Below, in pieces: positions 1 through 9,329 of a stretch of DNA of 35,587 nucleotides. The notes beneath the pieces are model-generated. The model saw nothing but the letters and a program-made list of their open reading frames with translations, searched no databases and was not told the DNA's origin. The DNA comes from Modestobacter excelsi (GTDB lineage Bacteria > Actinomycetota > Actinomycetes > Mycobacteriales > Geodermatophilaceae). The DNA lies in NCBI RefSeq assembly GCF_005930495.1, contig NZ_SJEX01000054.1, positions 1 through 35,587 on the forward strand, in the 5' to 3' direction. The position numbers were made by a program, and so were the translations under genes. Positions within the stretch are counted from its first letter, which is position 1. Each line of letters opens with the position of its first letter.

Positions 1-31
1 CGCCCAGCCCGGCCCTCCTGCGGCTCCCGTC

Positions 32-1690
32 GTGCCCGGTTACGTGCTCGAGGAGCTGCTCGGTCGCGGCGGCTCCGGGCAGGTCTGGCGTGCCCGACCT
101 CGCGGCGGTGGTCCGCCGGTCGCGGTCAAGGTCCTGGTCCGGGGCGACGCGGCCCGGCAGGAGCGCGAGGCCGCGCTGCTCGGCGAGCTCGACCACCCGC
201 ACCTGGTCCGCCTGCACGAGGTGGTGCGGCGGGAGGTGCGGGGAGGCCCGGCGGAGGTCACGCTCGTCCTCGACCTGCTCGCCGGCGGCAGCCTGGCAGC
301 GTTGCTCGCCCGCCGCGGACGGCTGCGCCCGGGCGAGGTCGTCACCGCCGTGGCACCCGTGGCGGCGGCCCTGGCCCACGCCCACGACCGTGGCGTCGTG
401 CACGGCGACCTCTCCCCGGGGAACGTGGTCTTCACGGCGGAGGGCCGCCCGGTGGTGACCGACCTCGGCACGGCACGCCTGGTCGGTGACCGGGTGCGGG
501 CCGAGGTCACCCCGGCCTACGTCGACCCCGTGGTGGCCCGTGGCGGTGCGCCCGGACCGGCCTCGGACGTCTTCGGGGTGGCTGCCGCCGCCTTCCACGC
601 GCTCACCGGGATCGCACCGTGGAACGCCGCCGACCCCCGGGGCACGCTCGGCGTCGCCGCCGACGGCGAGCTCCCGGACCTCGCTCTGCTGGCGCCGGAG
701 GCGCCGGAGGAGCTCGTCCGGGTGGTCCGGCGAGGGCTGTCGCCGGAACCGCACCAGCGCGGCTCCGCGGCGGCCTTCGCCCTGGACCTGCGGCACGCCT
801 GCGCGCCCGAGCCGGTCCGGCTGCCGGTGACCGGCGTCCCGGACACCGAGCCGGGGGCGACCGGTCCCGGGCGGCGCACCGAGCTGACCCACCAGGTCCC
901 CGGCCGGGTCCGGGCGGCCCACGCCGCACCTGTCCCCGACGGGCGGCTGGCCCGGCTCCGCGCCGGCCTGATCGAGCGGCTGGGCCCGGCGGCGGACCAC
1001 GACGTCCGCGGCGTCGCCGGTCGGCTGCTCCACCGGGCGGTCGTGGTGGCCGGTGTCCTGGTGGCAGTCGCCGCCGGTCTCACCGGGGCGGCCTGGGCGG
1101 GGGTGAGCTGGGGCGGCGGCTCGGACGAGCCGGTACCGGTGGCGGAGACGACCGGGCAGCGGGCGGCGGCGGACGGGACGTCCACGGCGCCACCCGCCGA
1201 CCCGGCGCCGGGCCGGCCGACGGGCACCGCCGTGCCACCCGCCGACCCGGCGCCTGCCGGCGTGCCCGCCGCCGACCGGCCCGGGCCGCCGGCCGACGAC
1301 GCAGCGTGGGCCGCCGTCCTCACCGAGCTGTACGCCCGGCGCGCGACGGCATTCACCACCGGGGACGCGACGGTCCTCGGCGGGGTGTACGTGCCGGGCA
1401 GTGCGCTGCTCGACCGGGACACCACTGCGCTGCTGGCGCTGCGTGACCAGGGGCAGGAGTTGCGCGGCTTCGCACCCGAGGTCCGACGGCTGGTGCAGGT
1501 CAGCGCCGGGGCCGACGGCCGGGTCGAGGTCCGGCTGGTCGACGAGCTGCCGGGCTACCGCGTGGAGCCGACCGGCGACGAGGGGCCGGTGGCCGCCGAC
1601 GTGCCGGCGCGCGGTGCAGCGGAGGTTCGCCTGGTCCTCCAGCAGACCGCGGCCGGCTGGCGGATCAGTGATGCCCGGGTGGAGCAGTGA
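32..1690 (+). CDS. Membrane-anchored Ser/Thr protein kinase, 5' end probably outside window
   Basis: An N-terminal protein kinase domain covers about residues 4-255 (numbered from GTG 32): glycine loop GRGGSGQVW, ATP lysine K33 in VAVKVL, catalytic loop HGDLSPGN with D126 and N131, and DLG in place of DFG at D144. The HRD arginine is glycine and no clear APE follows, so the activation segment is short and atypical, but the catalytic Lys/Asp/Asn/Asp set is intact. A single transmembrane helix lies near residues 335-358, then a Pro/Ala/Thr-rich linker, then a C-terminal domain of about 125 residues that resembles an NTF2/SnoaL-like fold and should be extracytoplasmic. The reading frame is open to the window edge and GTG 32 has no ribosome site, so the true start is probably upstream. 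It ends 4 bases from the convergent epimerase gene. Substrate unknown. Confidence 0.85.
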   Translation: MPGYVLEELLGRGGSGQVWRARPRGGGPPVAVKVLVRGDAARQEREAALLGELDHPHLVRLHEVVRREVRGGPAEVTLVLDLLAGGSLAALLARRGRLRPGEVVTAVAPVAAALAHAHDRGVVHGDLSPGNVVFTAEGRPVVTDLGTARLVGDRVRAEVTPAYVDPVVARGGAPGPASDVFGVAAAAFHALTGIAPWNAADPRGTLGVAADGELPDLALLAPEAPEELVRVVRRGLSPEPHQRGSAAAFALDLRHACAPEPVRLPVTGVPDTEPGATGPGRRTELTHQVPGRVRAAHAAPVPDGRLARLRAGLIERLGPAADHDVRGVAGRLLHRAVVVAGVLVAVAAGLTGAAWAGVSWGGGSDEPVPVAETTGQRAAADGTSTAPPADPAPGRPTGTAVPPADPAPAGVPAADRPGPPADDAAWAAVLTELYARRATAFTTGDATVLGGVYVPGSALLDRDTTALLALRDQGQELRGFAPEVRRLVQVSAGADGRVEVRLVDELPGYRVEPTGDEGPVAADVPARGAAEVRLVLQQTAAGWRISDARVEQ

Positions 1691-1694
1691 GCTC

Positions 1695-2597
1695 TCACCG
1701 GCGTACCGCTGCCTCCAACGCCGACGCGAGGTCCGGGTGGGTGTGCCTGAAGCCGGCTGCCTCGAGCACCGCCGGCACCGCGCGCTGGCCGGCGAGGACG
1801 CCCACCCGGGCCAGCTCGCCCAGCACCAGACGCATCGCCGGTCCCGGGACGGTCAGCACCGCCGGCCGGTGCACCACCCCGGCGAGCGTCGCGGTGAACT
1901 CGGCGTCGGTGACCGGCGCGGGTCCGGTCAGGTTCACCGGGCCGGAGACCGGTGACGTCAGCAGGAAGCGGATCGCGTCCACCTCGTCCCGCAGGCTGAT
2001 CCAGGGCATGTACTGCCGGCCGTTGCCGAGCTTCCCGCCCAGCCCGGCGCGGAAGAGCGGCAGCATCTTCCCCAGCAGACCGCCCCGGCCGAGCACGAGT
2101 CCGGTGCGCAGCGTCGCGACCCGCACGCCGGCCGCCACGGCCGGCCCGGTGGCCGCCTCCCACTCCACGCACACCCGTGCCAGGAAGTCGTCCCCGGCCG
2201 GCACGGTCTCGTCGACGACCCGGTCACCGGTGTCGCCGTACCAGCCGACCGCGGACGCGGAGAGCAGGACACGCTCCCGGCCGGGATGGTCGGCCACCGC
2301 CTGGGCGAGGGCACGGCTGACCGTCGTGGTGCTGTCCACCCGGCTGGCAAGCACGAGCTGCTTGCGCTTGGTCGTCCACGGACGGTCGGCGACCCCGACA
2401 CCGGCGAGGTTCACCACCGCGTCGACGTCGTCGAGCAGGCCCGCCGGGATGCGGTGCAGGGCCGGCTCCCAGCGGTGCTCGTCTGCTGTCCGCGGGGTCC
2501 GGCGGACCAGCCGCAGCACGTCGTGGCCGTCGGCGCGCAGGGTCCGCACGAGCTCCGGCCCGATGAGGCCGGACGATCCTGTGACGGCGACCTTCAA
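1695..2597 (-). CDS. TIGR01777-family NAD(P)-binding epimerase-like protein
   Basis: A 300-residue short-chain dehydrogenase-type Rossmann protein with the N-terminal dinucleotide motif TGSSGLIG at residues 6-13 and a C-terminal DUF1731-type segment (about residues 245-300, ending in the HTHPDLASALEAAV signature). Family members (YfcH, Rv2216) are annotated as sugar-nucleotide epimerases but their substrate is not established. The start is TTG at 2595-2597, supported by GGGAG at 2604-2608 six bases upstream; no better start lies near. It is transcribed away from sucB behind two strong hairpins, so it likely has its own promoter. Its place next to the E2 gene matches the Rv2216-Rv2215 order I recall from mycobacteria. 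Confidence 0.9.
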   Translation of the reverse strand: MKVAVTGSSGLIGPELVRTLRADGHDVLRLVRRTPRTADEHRWEPALHRIPAGLLDDVDAVVNLAGVGVADRPWTTKRKQLVLASRVDSTTTVSRALAQAVADHPGRERVLLSASAVGWYGDTGDRVVDETVPAGDDFLARVCVEWEAATGPAVAAGVRVATLRTGLVLGRGGLLGKMLPLFRAGLGGKLGNGRQYMPWISLRDEVDAIRFLLTSPVSGPVNLTGPAPVTDAEFTATLAGVVHRPAVLTVPGPAMRLVLGELARVGVLAGQRAVPAVLEAAGFRHTHPDLASALEAAVRR

Positions 2598-2661
2598 CGT
2601 GGGCTCCCTGGATCGAGGTGCGGGCGCCGGAGGCGCACCGTCGGGCGGCGCAGACGGCGAA

Positions 2662-2685
2662 GGGCCCCGGCCTGAGCCGGGGCCC
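2662..2685 (-). terminator. Hairpin downstream of sucB (distal)
   Basis: Perfect 10-bp GC stem (2662-2671 with 2676-2685) around a CTGA loop, without a T-run. It lies between the end of sucB and the start of the epimerase gene, so it may end read-through from sucB. Confidence 0.6.
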
Positions 2686-2690
2686 CGTCA

Positions 2691-2739
2691 GGCCCCGGCC
2701 ACCTCGACCCCAGCGGGCGGGGATGAGGTGGCCGGGGCC
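2691..2739 (-). terminator. Strong hairpin terminator just after sucB
   Basis: Perfect 15-bp stem (2691-2705 with 2725-2739) around a 19-base loop, beginning 7 bases after the sucB stop. With the second hairpin at 2662-2685 it makes a tandem, T-less terminator of the kind usual in GC-rich actinobacteria. Confidence 0.75.
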
Positions 2740-2745
2740 GCGTGC

Positions 2746-4542
2746 TCAGGACAGGCCGAGCTCTCCGTGGAACTGACCGGCCTCCAACCGCTCCCGCACC
2801 GTGGTGAGGAAGCGGGCGGCGTCGGCACCGTCGACGATCCGGTGGTCGTAGGTCAGCGCCAGGTAGACCATCGACCGCACCGCGATGACCTCACCCAGCT
2901 CCGGGTCCTGCACGACGACCGGGCGCTTCACGACCGAGCCGACGCCCAGGATCGCGACCTGCGGCTGGTTGATGATCGGGGTGTCGAAGAGCGCGCCCCG
3001 GCTGCCGGTGTTGGTCAGCGTGAACGTCCCGCCGCCCAGCTCGTCGGGGGTGACCTTGTTGGACCGGGTCCGCTCGGCGAGGTCGCCGATCTTGCGGGCG
3101 ATCCCGGCGAGGCTGAGGTCGCCGGCGCCCTTGATCACCGGGACGAGCAGACCGCGATCGGTGTCGACGGCAACGCCCAGGTTCTCGCTGTCGTGGTAGG
3201 TGACCGTGCCCGCGGCCATGTCCACCGAGGAGTTCACCGCGGGGTGGGCCTTGAGCGCCTCGACGGCCGCCTTGGCGAAGAACGGCAGGAACGAGAGCTT
3301 AACGCCCTCACGGGCGGCGAAGTCGTTCTTCACCCGGTTGCGCAGGTTGGCGATCCGGGTGACGTCGGCCTCGACCACGGTCGTCAGCTGGGCGCTGATC
3401 TCCAGGGACTCGACCATCCGCTTCGCGATGACGGTGCGCAGCCGCGACATCTTCTCGGTGCGGCCGCGCAGCGAGCTGTCCGGCGTGGCGGCCGGCGACG
3501 GGGTGGGTGCACCCGACGACGCAGCAGCAGCCGGGGCGGCCGCCGCGGGAGCGGCGGGGGCGGGCTCGGCGGCCCTCTCGGCTGCTGCCAGGACGTCCTG
3601 CTTGCGGATCCGTCCGCCCACGCCGGTGCCCTCGACCGTGTTCAGGTCCACCCCGTTGTCAGCGGCGAGGCGACGCACGAGCGGGGTCACGTAGGCCGCG
3701 GCACCTGCCGGGGCAGGAGCCGGCGGGGTCGCCGGCGCGACGGCCTCGGCCGGCGAAGGCTGGTCGGTGGGGGACTGGGTCGGCATCGCCCCGCTGGAGC
3801 CGTAGTCGGCACCAGGCTGGCCGGTGTCGGTGGTGGCCTTCACCGAGGTCGGCTGGGCCTCCTGCGAGACGGGCGCCGGCGCCTCGGTCTCCGGAGCCGA
3901 CTGCTGCGGCTCGTCGGCCGGCGGCTCGTCGGCCGACGGCGCGGGGGCGGCCGGTGCCGACGCGGGCGCGGCACCAGCGGCGCCGATGACCGCGAGCTCC
4001 GCGCCGACGTCGACGGTCTCGTCCTCGTTGACCGTGATCGACAGCAGCGTGCCCGACACCGGGGACGGGATCTCGGTGTCGACCTTGTCCGTCGACACCT
4101 CGAGCAGCGGCTCGTCGGCCGCGACCTCGTCACCGACGGCCTTCAGCCACCGGGTGACCGTGCCCTCGGTGACGCTCTCACCCAGCGCCGGCATGGTCAC
4201 CTTCGTGCCCTCACCGCCACCCGCCGAGCCGCCGGACGGTGCCTCCGCTGCTGGGGCCTCCGCTGCTGGGGCCTCCTGGGCCGGGGCGCCGCCGTCGCCA
4301 CCGGCGTCGCCGCCGATCACGGCGAGCTCCGCGCCGACCTCCACGGTCTCGTCCTCGGCCACGATGATCTTGGACAGCACGCCGGCGGCCGGGGACGGGA
4401 TCTCGGTGTCCACCTTGTCGGTGGACACCTCCAGGAGTGGCTCGTCGACCTCGACCTGGTCACCCTCCTCCTTCAGCCAGCGGGTGACCGTGCCCTCGGT
4501 GACGCTCTCGCCCAGGGCGGGCATGGTGACGGACGTCGGCAT
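2746..4542 (-). CDS. sucB: Dihydrolipoamide acyltransferase (E2) of 2-oxoacid dehydrogenase complex
   Basis: E2 of the 2-oxoglutarate/pyruvate dehydrogenase system (actinobacterial SucB/DlaT form, 598 residues), moving acyl groups from lipoyl arms to CoA. Two near-identical lipoyl domains (about 1-76 and 113-187) carry the lipoyl lysines K43 and K153 in the motif [12 protein letters not shown], exactly 110 residues apart. Ala/Pro-rich linkers follow, then a peripheral subunit-binding domain (about 280-318, [15 protein letters not shown]), then the catalytic domain (about 365-598) with the active-site motif [10 protein letters not shown] 4542 is preceded by AGAGGAG. It lies 63 bases downstream of lpdA on the same strand, so E3 and E2 are probably one operon. 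Whether it serves 2-oxoglutarate, pyruvate or both is not decided here; the E1 genes are not in the window. Mycobacterial dlaT sits in the same neighbourhood. Confidence 0.95.
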   Translation of the reverse strand: MPTSVTMPALGESVTEGTVTRWLKEEGDQVEVDEPLLEVSTDKVDTEIPSPAAGVLSKIIVAEDETVEVGAELAVIGGDAGGDGGAPAQEAPAAEAPAAEAPSGGSAGGGEGTKVTMPALGESVTEGTVTRWLKAVGDEVAADEPLLEVSTDKVDTEIPSPVSGTLLSITVNEDETVDVGAELAVIGAAGAAPASAPAAPAPSADEPPADEPQQSAPETEAPAPVSQEAQPTSVKATTDTGQPGADYGSSGAMPTQSPTDQPSPAEAVAPATPPAPAPAGAAAYVTPLVRRLAADNGVDLNTVEGTGVGGRIRKQDVLAAAERAAEPAPAAPAAAAPAAAASSGAPTPSPAATPDSSLRGRTEKMSRLRTVIAKRMVESLEISAQLTTVVEADVTRIANLRNRVKNDFAAREGVKLSFLPFFAKAAVEALKAHPAVNSSVDMAAGTVTYHDSENLGVAVDTDRGLLVPVIKGAGDLSLAGIARKIGDLAERTRSNKVTPDELGGGTFTLTNTGSRGALFDTPIINQPQVAILGVGSVVKRPVVVQDPELGEVIAVRSMVYLALTYDHRIVDGADAARFLTTVRERLEAGQFHGELGLS

Positions 4543-4605
4543 CGAAGGCAGGTCTCCTCTAGTCGTGGGGGTCGTGCAGGCGGTCGTACAGGTGGTGCCG
4601 AGCGA

Positions 4606-5985
4606 TCAGCTGTGCGCGTGCAGCGGCTTGCCGGCCAGCGCCAGGTGCGCCTCGCCCAGGGCCTCGCTCTGGGTCGGGTGCGGGTGGATCAGCTGGGCCA
4701 CCTCGTCGGGCAGGGCCTCCCAGTTGTAGATCAGCTGCGCCTCGGCGATGAGCTCGCCGACCCGGCTGCCGACCATGTGCACGCCGATGACCGGGCCGTC
4801 CTTCTGCCGGATGAGCTTGACGGCACCGGAGGTCTTGAGGATCTGGCTGCGGCCGTTGCCGCCCAGGTCGTAGGTGAGCACCTCGACCTCGCCGTACTTC
4901 TCCTTGGCCTGGGCCTCGGTCAGCCCGACCGAGGCGACCTCGGGGTCGGAGTAGGTGATCCGCGGGACGCCGGCGTAGTCGATCGGCACGGCCGGCAGCC
5001 CGGCCAGCCGCTCGGCGACGAGGATGCCCTCGCCGAAGCCGACATGCGCCAGCTGCAGGGTCGGGACCAGGTCACCGACGGCGGAGATGGTCGGCACGTT
5101 CGTCTGCATGTACTCGTCGACGAGGACGTAGCCGCGGTCCATCGCGACGCCGGCCTCCTCGTAGCCCAGGCCCTGGCTGACCGGACCGCGACCGACGGCG
5201 ACGAGGACCAGCTCGGCCTCGAACTCCTTGCCGTTCTGCAGGCTGACCTTCACCCCGTCAGCGGTGGTCTGCACGCTGGAGACGAGACTGCCGAGCGAGA
5301 AGTCGATCTTGCGGCGGCGGAAGGCGCGCTCCAGCAGCTTTGAGGACGACTCGTCCTCCAGCGGCACCAGGTGCGGCAGACCCTCGACGATGGTGACGTC
5401 GACCCCGAAGGACTTCCAGGCGCTGGCGAACTCGCAGCCGATGACGCCGCCGCCGAGGATGATCGCCGAGCTCGGGACGCGGTCCAGGTTCAGCGCGTGG
5501 TCGCTGGTGATGACCCGGGTGCCGTCGACCTCGATGCCGGGGAGCGACCGGGCGTAGGAGCCGGTGGCCAGCAGCACGTGGCGGCCCTCGTAGGTCTCCC
5601 CGTTCACCTGTACGGCGGTCGGGGAGACCAGCCGGCCCTCCCCCTCGACGTAGGTGATCTTGCGGCTCTTGATCAGGCCCTGCAGACCCTTGTAGAGCTT
5701 GGAGATGACGCTGTCCTTGTAGGCGTTGACGCCGTCCATGTCGATCCCGGCCAGCGAGGTCTTCACGCCGAACTGCTCGCCCTCGCGCGCACTGTCGGCG
5801 ATCTCGCCGCTGTGCAGCAGCGCCTTGGTCGGGATGCAGCCGCGGTGCAGGCAGGTGCCACCGACCTTGTCCCGCTCGATCAGGACGACGGACAGACCGA
5901 GTTCGGCGGCGCGCAGCGCGGCGGCGTAGCCACCGGAGCCACCACCGAGGATGACCAGGTCAGCGGGGGCGGTCGGTGCGCTCAC
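4606..5985 (-). CDS. lpdA: Dihydrolipoyl dehydrogenase (E3)
   Basis: FAD- and NAD-dependent flavoprotein that reoxidises dihydrolipoamide on E2. The 459-residue length is typical. The N-terminal FAD motif GGGSGGYAAALRAAELG is followed by the redox-active disulfide C45/C50 in GGTCLHRGCIPTKALLH, a second dinucleotide motif (GGGVIGCEFASAW), and the C-terminal HPHPTQSEAL segment holding the catalytic His/Glu of the dimer interface. The start is GTG 5983-5985, with AGGAG about seven bases upstream. It is first in the lpdA-sucB pair. In M. tuberculosis, as I recall, lpdC lies elsewhere, so the linkage here is the Streptomyces-like state. Confidence 0.96.
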   Translation of the reverse strand: MSAPTAPADLVILGGGSGGYAAALRAAELGLSVVLIERDKVGGTCLHRGCIPTKALLHSGEIADSAREGEQFGVKTSLAGIDMDGVNAYKDSVISKLYKGLQGLIKSRKITYVEGEGRLVSPTAVQVNGETYEGRHVLLATGSYARSLPGIEVDGTRVITSDHALNLDRVPSSAIILGGGVIGCEFASAWKSFGVDVTIVEGLPHLVPLEDESSSKLLERAFRRRKIDFSLGSLVSSVQTTADGVKVSLQNGKEFEAELVLVAVGRGPVSQGLGYEEAGVAMDRGYVLVDEYMQTNVPTISAVGDLVPTLQLAHVGFGEGILVAERLAGLPAVPIDYAGVPRITYSDPEVASVGLTEAQAKEKYGEVEVLTYDLGGNGRSQILKTSGAVKLIRQKDGPVIGVHMVGSRVGELIAEAQLIYNWEALPDEVAQLIHPHPTQSEALGEAHLALAGKPLHAHS

Positions 5986-6143
5986 GAGTGCTCCTCAAGT
6001 GCTGGGTGGCCCGGAGGTGTCCCGGGCACGGCGATCCTGCGCCTGCCCATCCTGCCACTCCCGGGAACGGCGCGTCCGCATGCACCGTTGCTGTCGCTGG
6101 AGCGTCGCGCAGCAGGTCGCGACCCCGGGGACAGGAGCAGGGC

Positions 6144-6512
6144 ATGGGGTTGTTCGACCGGCTGCGCGGCCGGGGCGCCGGAAGGGGTCAGGGCAGCGGC
6201 CGCCGAGGCACGCTCGACCGCGCCTCCGGGTCCGCGGACCTCGCCCACCTCGAGCAGTTCGTGGCCACCCGGCGCGGGGTCGAGGGGTACGTCGAGCCGC
6301 GGACCGCCGTCACCGAGACGACGATCCTGCTCGTCGCGGCCGACGGTGAGTGGACCCGCCGGCGCATCGACGGCCCCGAGGTCGCGCGCCGGCTGTCCCG
6401 GGACCTGGCGGTGCCCGTCTACGACGCCCAGGTCACCGGCTACCCGCAGCGGATGCGGGACTGGAGTGCTCGACAGAAGCAGCAGGAGCACCGTCCCCCC
6501 ACCACTCGCTGA
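6144..6512 (+). CDS. Small conserved hypothetical protein
   Basis: A 122-residue soluble protein of unknown function. It starts with a basic, Gly/Arg-rich stretch (about residues 5-25) and has a compact middle that reads like a real folded domain (about 35-108, containing FVATRRGVEGYVEPRTAVTE and a DGEWTRRRI segment). I recall similar proteins beside lpd/pepA in streptomycetes, without a function. The start at ATG 6144 rather than earlier in-frame codons is supported by AGGAG at 6133-6137. The last nine codons, including the stop, lie inside an interspersed palindromic repeat (6485-6542), so the polar tail is repeat-derived. Convergent with pepA. Confidence 0.7.
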   Translation: MGLFDRLRGRGAGRGQGSGRRGTLDRASGSADLAHLEQFVATRRGVEGYVEPRTAVTETTILLVAADGEWTRRRIDGPEVARRLSRDLAVPVYDAQVTGYPQRMRDWSARQKQQEHRPPTTR

Positions 6513-6542
6513 CACTCGCGGCGGGCCCCTGCAAGATGGCCG
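6485..6542 (+). repeat. Interspersed 3'-end repeat, copy 1
   Basis: One of four related GC-rich elements of about 58 bases in this window (others 9266-9322, 13754-13812 and, inverted, 24891-24949). Its right half, CTCGCGGCGGGCCCCTGCA at 6515-6533, is identical over 19 bases to the inverted copy at 24.9 kb; its left end has diverged. It covers the stop codon of the upstream gene and fills the gap to the convergent pepA gene. Confidence 0.7.
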
Positions 6543-6548
6543 CTGACG

Positions 6549-8066
6549 TCAGCCCGCGGCGGTGATCAGGTCCTCGATCGTCGCCAGCAGGGTGCGCACC
6601 GGCACGCCGGTCCCGCCCTTGGGGGTGCAGCCCCACGGGGCCCCGGTGTTGTAGGCCGGGCCGGCGACGTCGATGTGCGCCCACTGCTGGCCGGACGGGA
6701 TGAACTCGGCGAGGAAGTGACCGGCGACGAGCATGCCGCCGAACCGGTCCGAGCCGGAGTTGGTGAAGTCCGCGGTGGCGGAGTCCAGGCTGCGGCGCAG
6801 CTCCGGCGGCAACGGCATCGCCCACATCGGCTCGCCGCTGCGCCGGCTGGCCGTCACGACCGCGTCCCGCAGCTCCTCGCTGCCCATGACCCCCGAGGTC
6901 CGGGTGCCCAGCGCCACCAGCTGCGCGCCGGTCAGGGTGGAGGTCTCCAGCAGGTGGGCGGGGGAGTCCTCGAGCGCGCGGGTGATCGCGTCGGCGAGCA
7001 CCACGCGGCCCTCCGCGTCGGTGTTGGTGATCTCGGACTTCTTGCCGTTGCGGAAGGTCACCACGTCGGCCGGTCGGTAGGCGGTCCCGCTGGGCAGGTT
7101 CTCCGCGATCGGCACGGTGGCGGTGACGTCGACCGGGAGGCCGAGCTCGGCGACCAGGCAGACCGTGGCGATGACCGCGGCCGCCCCGGCCATGTCGCTC
7201 TTCATGTCGGCCATGCCGGCCGCCGGCTTGATCGAGATGCCGCCGCTGTCGAAGGTGATGCCCTTGCCGACCAGCGCCACGCTCGTCCGGGCCTTCTTGC
7301 CCCGGTACTCCAGGCGCAGCAGCCGTGGCGGGCGGGCCGAGCCGGCGCCGACGGCCAGGATGCCGCCGTAGCCGCCCGCGGCCAGCGCCTTCTCGTCGAG
7401 CACCTCGACCGACAGCCCGGCCTTCTTGCCGGCGGCCGCGCCGCGCGCGGCCAGCTCGGCCGGGTACAGGTCGTTCGGCGGCGTGTTCACCAGGTCGCGC
7501 ACCAGCGCGACGGCGTCCGCGACGGCCCGGACCCGGGCCAGCGGCGCCTTGGCGGCCCCGGTGTCGGGGACGACCAGCTGGAACGACGCCGGCGGGGTGG
7601 GCCGCCCGGCGGGGAGGTCGGACTTGTAGGCGGTGAACTCGTAGGCACCCAGCAGCGCGCCCTCGCCGACCGCGTGCAGCCGCTCGGCGTCCGGCGCCCC
7701 ACCGACCGCCGCGAGCAGGGTGACCACCGCGCCGCGTCCGGTGAGTGCCCGGCTGGCGGCCCCCGCCGCGCGCCGGAGCGCCTCCGGTGCGTACCCGCCG
7801 TCGGGCTGCGGAGCGCCGAGCCCGGCGACCGCCACCACCGGGAAGGGCCCCTGGCCGAACGTGGGCAGCTTGGTGACCTCGTCCTCGCCGCCCTTCGCGC
7901 CGAGGTCGGCCAGCGCGGCGAGCAGCCGGCCGCCGAGCAACCGGTCGACGGCGTCGGCGCCCGGCGTGCTGAGCAGGCCGTCGGGTCCCTTGCCCACACC
8001 GACGACGACGGCGTCGGCAGAGAGCTTCTCGAGCGGGCGGTCGATGGCGGAGATCGTCGGCGGCAC
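6549..8066 (-). CDS. pepA: Leucyl aminopeptidase, M17 family
   Basis: Cytosolic two-metal exopeptidase releasing N-terminal residues from peptides. At 505 residues it has the M17 length. The C-terminal catalytic domain shows [19 protein letters not shown] (metal-binding Asp and Lys) and the family signature NTDAEGR(V)VLAD, with another metal site in [10 protein letters not shown]. The N-terminal macro-like domain (about 1-170) is variable. GTG 8064-8066 is the start; a TAGGAT box ends 6 bases upstream (8073-8078 on this strand) and there is no ribosome site, so the message is probably leaderless. It is divergent from gcvT and convergent with the small hypothetical gene. Mycobacterial pepB (Rv2213) is in the same place. 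Confidence 0.95.
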   Translation of the reverse strand: MPPTISAIDRPLEKLSADAVVVGVGKGPDGLLSTPGADAVDRLLGGRLLAALADLGAKGGEDEVTKLPTFGQGPFPVVAVAGLGAPQPDGGYAPEALRRAAGAASRALTGRGAVVTLLAAVGGAPDAERLHAVGEGALLGAYEFTAYKSDLPAGRPTPPASFQLVVPDTGAAKAPLARVRAVADAVALVRDLVNTPPNDLYPAELAARGAAAGKKAGLSVEVLDEKALAAGGYGGILAVGAGSARPPRLLRLEYRGKKARTSVALVGKGITFDSGGISIKPAAGMADMKSDMAGAAAVIATVCLVAELGLPVDVTATVPIAENLPSGTAYRPADVVTFRNGKKSEITNTDAEGRVVLADAITRALEDSPAHLLETSTLTGAQLVALGTRTSGVMGSEELRDAVVTASRRSGEPMWAMPLPPELRRSLDSATADFTNSGSDRFGGMLVAGHFLAEFIPSGQQWAHIDVAGPAYNTGAPWGCTPKGGTGVPVRTLLATIEDLITAAG

Positions 8067-8072
8067 GCGGTG

Positions 8073-8078
8073 ATCCTA
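8073..8078 (-). promoter_or_regulatory. -10 box of pepA, probable leaderless start
   Basis: TAGGAT on the minus strand, six bases before the GTG start of pepA. This spacing would place the transcription start at or next to the start codon. Confidence 0.5.
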
Positions 8079-8140
8079 GAAGGACCCCCGTGCCCCGGTG
8101 CCCCGCACGCTCGGCCCGGGGCCCGGCACGGGAGCCGCAC

Positions 8141-8146
8141 TAGCGT
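8141..8146 (+). promoter_or_regulatory. -10 box of gcvT, probable leaderless start
   Basis: TAGCGT seven bases before GTG 8154 with no Shine-Dalgarno between, so gcvT is probably leaderless. It is one half of a divergent pair with the pepA promoter. The hairpin-forming sequence at 8079-8135 lies between them. Confidence 0.55.
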
Positions 8147-8153
8147 GTCCACC

Positions 8154-9314
8154 GTGAGCCCGCTGACCTCTCCCCTGCACGACCGCCACGAGGCCGCTGG
8201 TGCCAAGTTCGCCGACTTCGGCGGGTGGTCCATGCCGATCGAGTACGCCGGTGGGGGAGTGCTCGCCGAGCACACCGCGGTGCGCGGAGGAGTCGGCCTC
8301 TTCGACGTCTCCCACCTCGGGACGGCGACCGTCCGCGGTCCCGGGGCGGCGGAGTTCGTGAACGCCTGCCTGACCAACGACCTGGCGAGGATCGGCCCGG
8401 GGCAGGCGCAGTACACGCTGTGCTGCGTCCCCGACGGCGAGCCGCAGGCCGGTGGCGTGCTCGACGACCTGATCGTCTACCTGCACGGCCCCGACGACGT
8501 CCTGCTCGTGCCGAACGCCGCCAACGCCGCCGCCGTCCTCGCCCGGCTCGCCGACGCAGCACCGGCCGGGGTCTCGGTCACCGACCGGCACACCGAGGTC
8601 GCCGTCCTGGCGCTGCAGGGTCCCCGGTCGGCGGAGGTGCTCGCCGCCGTCGGGCTGCCCGGGCAGCTGGACTACATGTCCTTCGCCGGGACGCCCGGCG
8701 CGGCCGGCGACGAGGTGACCGTCTGCCGCACCGGGTACACCGGGGAGCACGGCTACGAGCTGCTGGTCGCCGCCGACGGCGCAGCCCGGCTCTGGGACGC
8801 GCTGCTGGCTGCCGGTGAGCCCGAGCAGATCCGCCCGTGCGGCCTCGGCGCCCGGGACACGCTGCGCACCGAGATGGGGTACCCGCTGCACGGCCACGAG
8901 CTGTCCCTGGACATCACCCCCAACCAGGCCCGCTCGAGCTGGGCCGTCGGGTGGCAGAAGGACACCTTCTGGGGCCGCGAGGCGCTGACGGCGGAGAGGG
9001 CCGCCGGCCCGGCGAGGCAGCTGTGGGGCCTGCAGGCGCCCGGCCGGGGGATCCCACGCCCCGGCATGAGCGTGCTGGCCGCCGACGGATCGGTGGTCGG
9101 TGAGGTGACCAGCGGGACGTTCTCCCCGACCCTGCGCACCGGCATCGCCCTGGCGCTGCTGGACACCGCGGCCGGGCTCGGTGAGGGGTCCGAGGTCGCC
9201 GTCGACGTCCGAGGCCGCCCGCAGCCGGTCGTCGTCCGTCGTCCCCCGTTCGTCGAGTCCCACACGAAGGACCCCGTTCCCCCCACGACTCGCCAGCTCG
9301 CCGTGGACCCCTGA
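8154..9314 (+). CDS. gcvT: Glycine cleavage system aminomethyltransferase (T-protein)
   Basis: Tetrahydrofolate-dependent T-protein of the glycine cleavage system; takes the aminomethyl group from H-protein and yields methylene-THF and ammonia. It opens with [23 protein letters not shown] and has the folate-domain hallmarks [16 protein letters not shown] and [12 protein letters not shown], with a C-terminal barrel that includes [12 protein letters not shown]. The other cleavage genes are not in the window. GTG 8154 was chosen because a TAGCGT box lies seven bases upstream; an in-frame GTG at 8145 is a weaker choice. The 386 residues exceed the usual roughly 365-370, because about the last 16 codons are read through an interspersed repeat (9266-9322) that gives a polar tail ending QLAVDP. 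Confidence 0.95.
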   Translation: MSPLTSPLHDRHEAAGAKFADFGGWSMPIEYAGGGVLAEHTAVRGGVGLFDVSHLGTATVRGPGAAEFVNACLTNDLARIGPGQAQYTLCCVPDGEPQAGGVLDDLIVYLHGPDDVLLVPNAANAAAVLARLADAAPAGVSVTDRHTEVAVLALQGPRSAEVLAAVGLPGQLDYMSFAGTPGAAGDEVTVCRTGYTGEHGYELLVAADGAARLWDALLAAGEPEQIRPCGLGARDTLRTEMGYPLHGHELSLDITPNQARSSWAVGWQKDTFWGREALTAERAAGPARQLWGLQAPGRGIPRPGMSVLAADGSVVGEVTSGTFSPTLRTGIALALLDTAAGLGEGSEVAVDVRGRPQPVVVRRPPFVESHTKDPVPPTTRQLAVDP

Positions 9315-9322
9315 ACGGGGCC
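9266..9322 (+). repeat. Interspersed 3'-end repeat, copy 2, over the gcvT stop
   Basis: The element begins GAAGGACCCCGTT and ends TGAACGGGGCC. Outer arms CCCCGTTC (9272-9279) and GAACGGGG (9313-9320) pair over 8 bp, enclosing a GC-rich centre with CTCGCCAGCTCG. The gcvT stop lies in the right arm. It sits between convergent genes and probably works as a two-way terminator. Confidence 0.75.
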
Positions 9323-9329
9323 AGGAGGG

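Noticed and set aside
1687-5343. Open frame of 1218 codons on the plus strand
   Set aside because: Antisense to the epimerase, sucB and lpdA; its translation is Arg/Gly/Val-rich without domains. GC-driven shadow.
6542-6553. Perfect palindrome GCTGACGTCAGC
   Set aside because: It covers the pepA stop and has no loop; no second copy was noticed, so an operator or terminator role is not supported.
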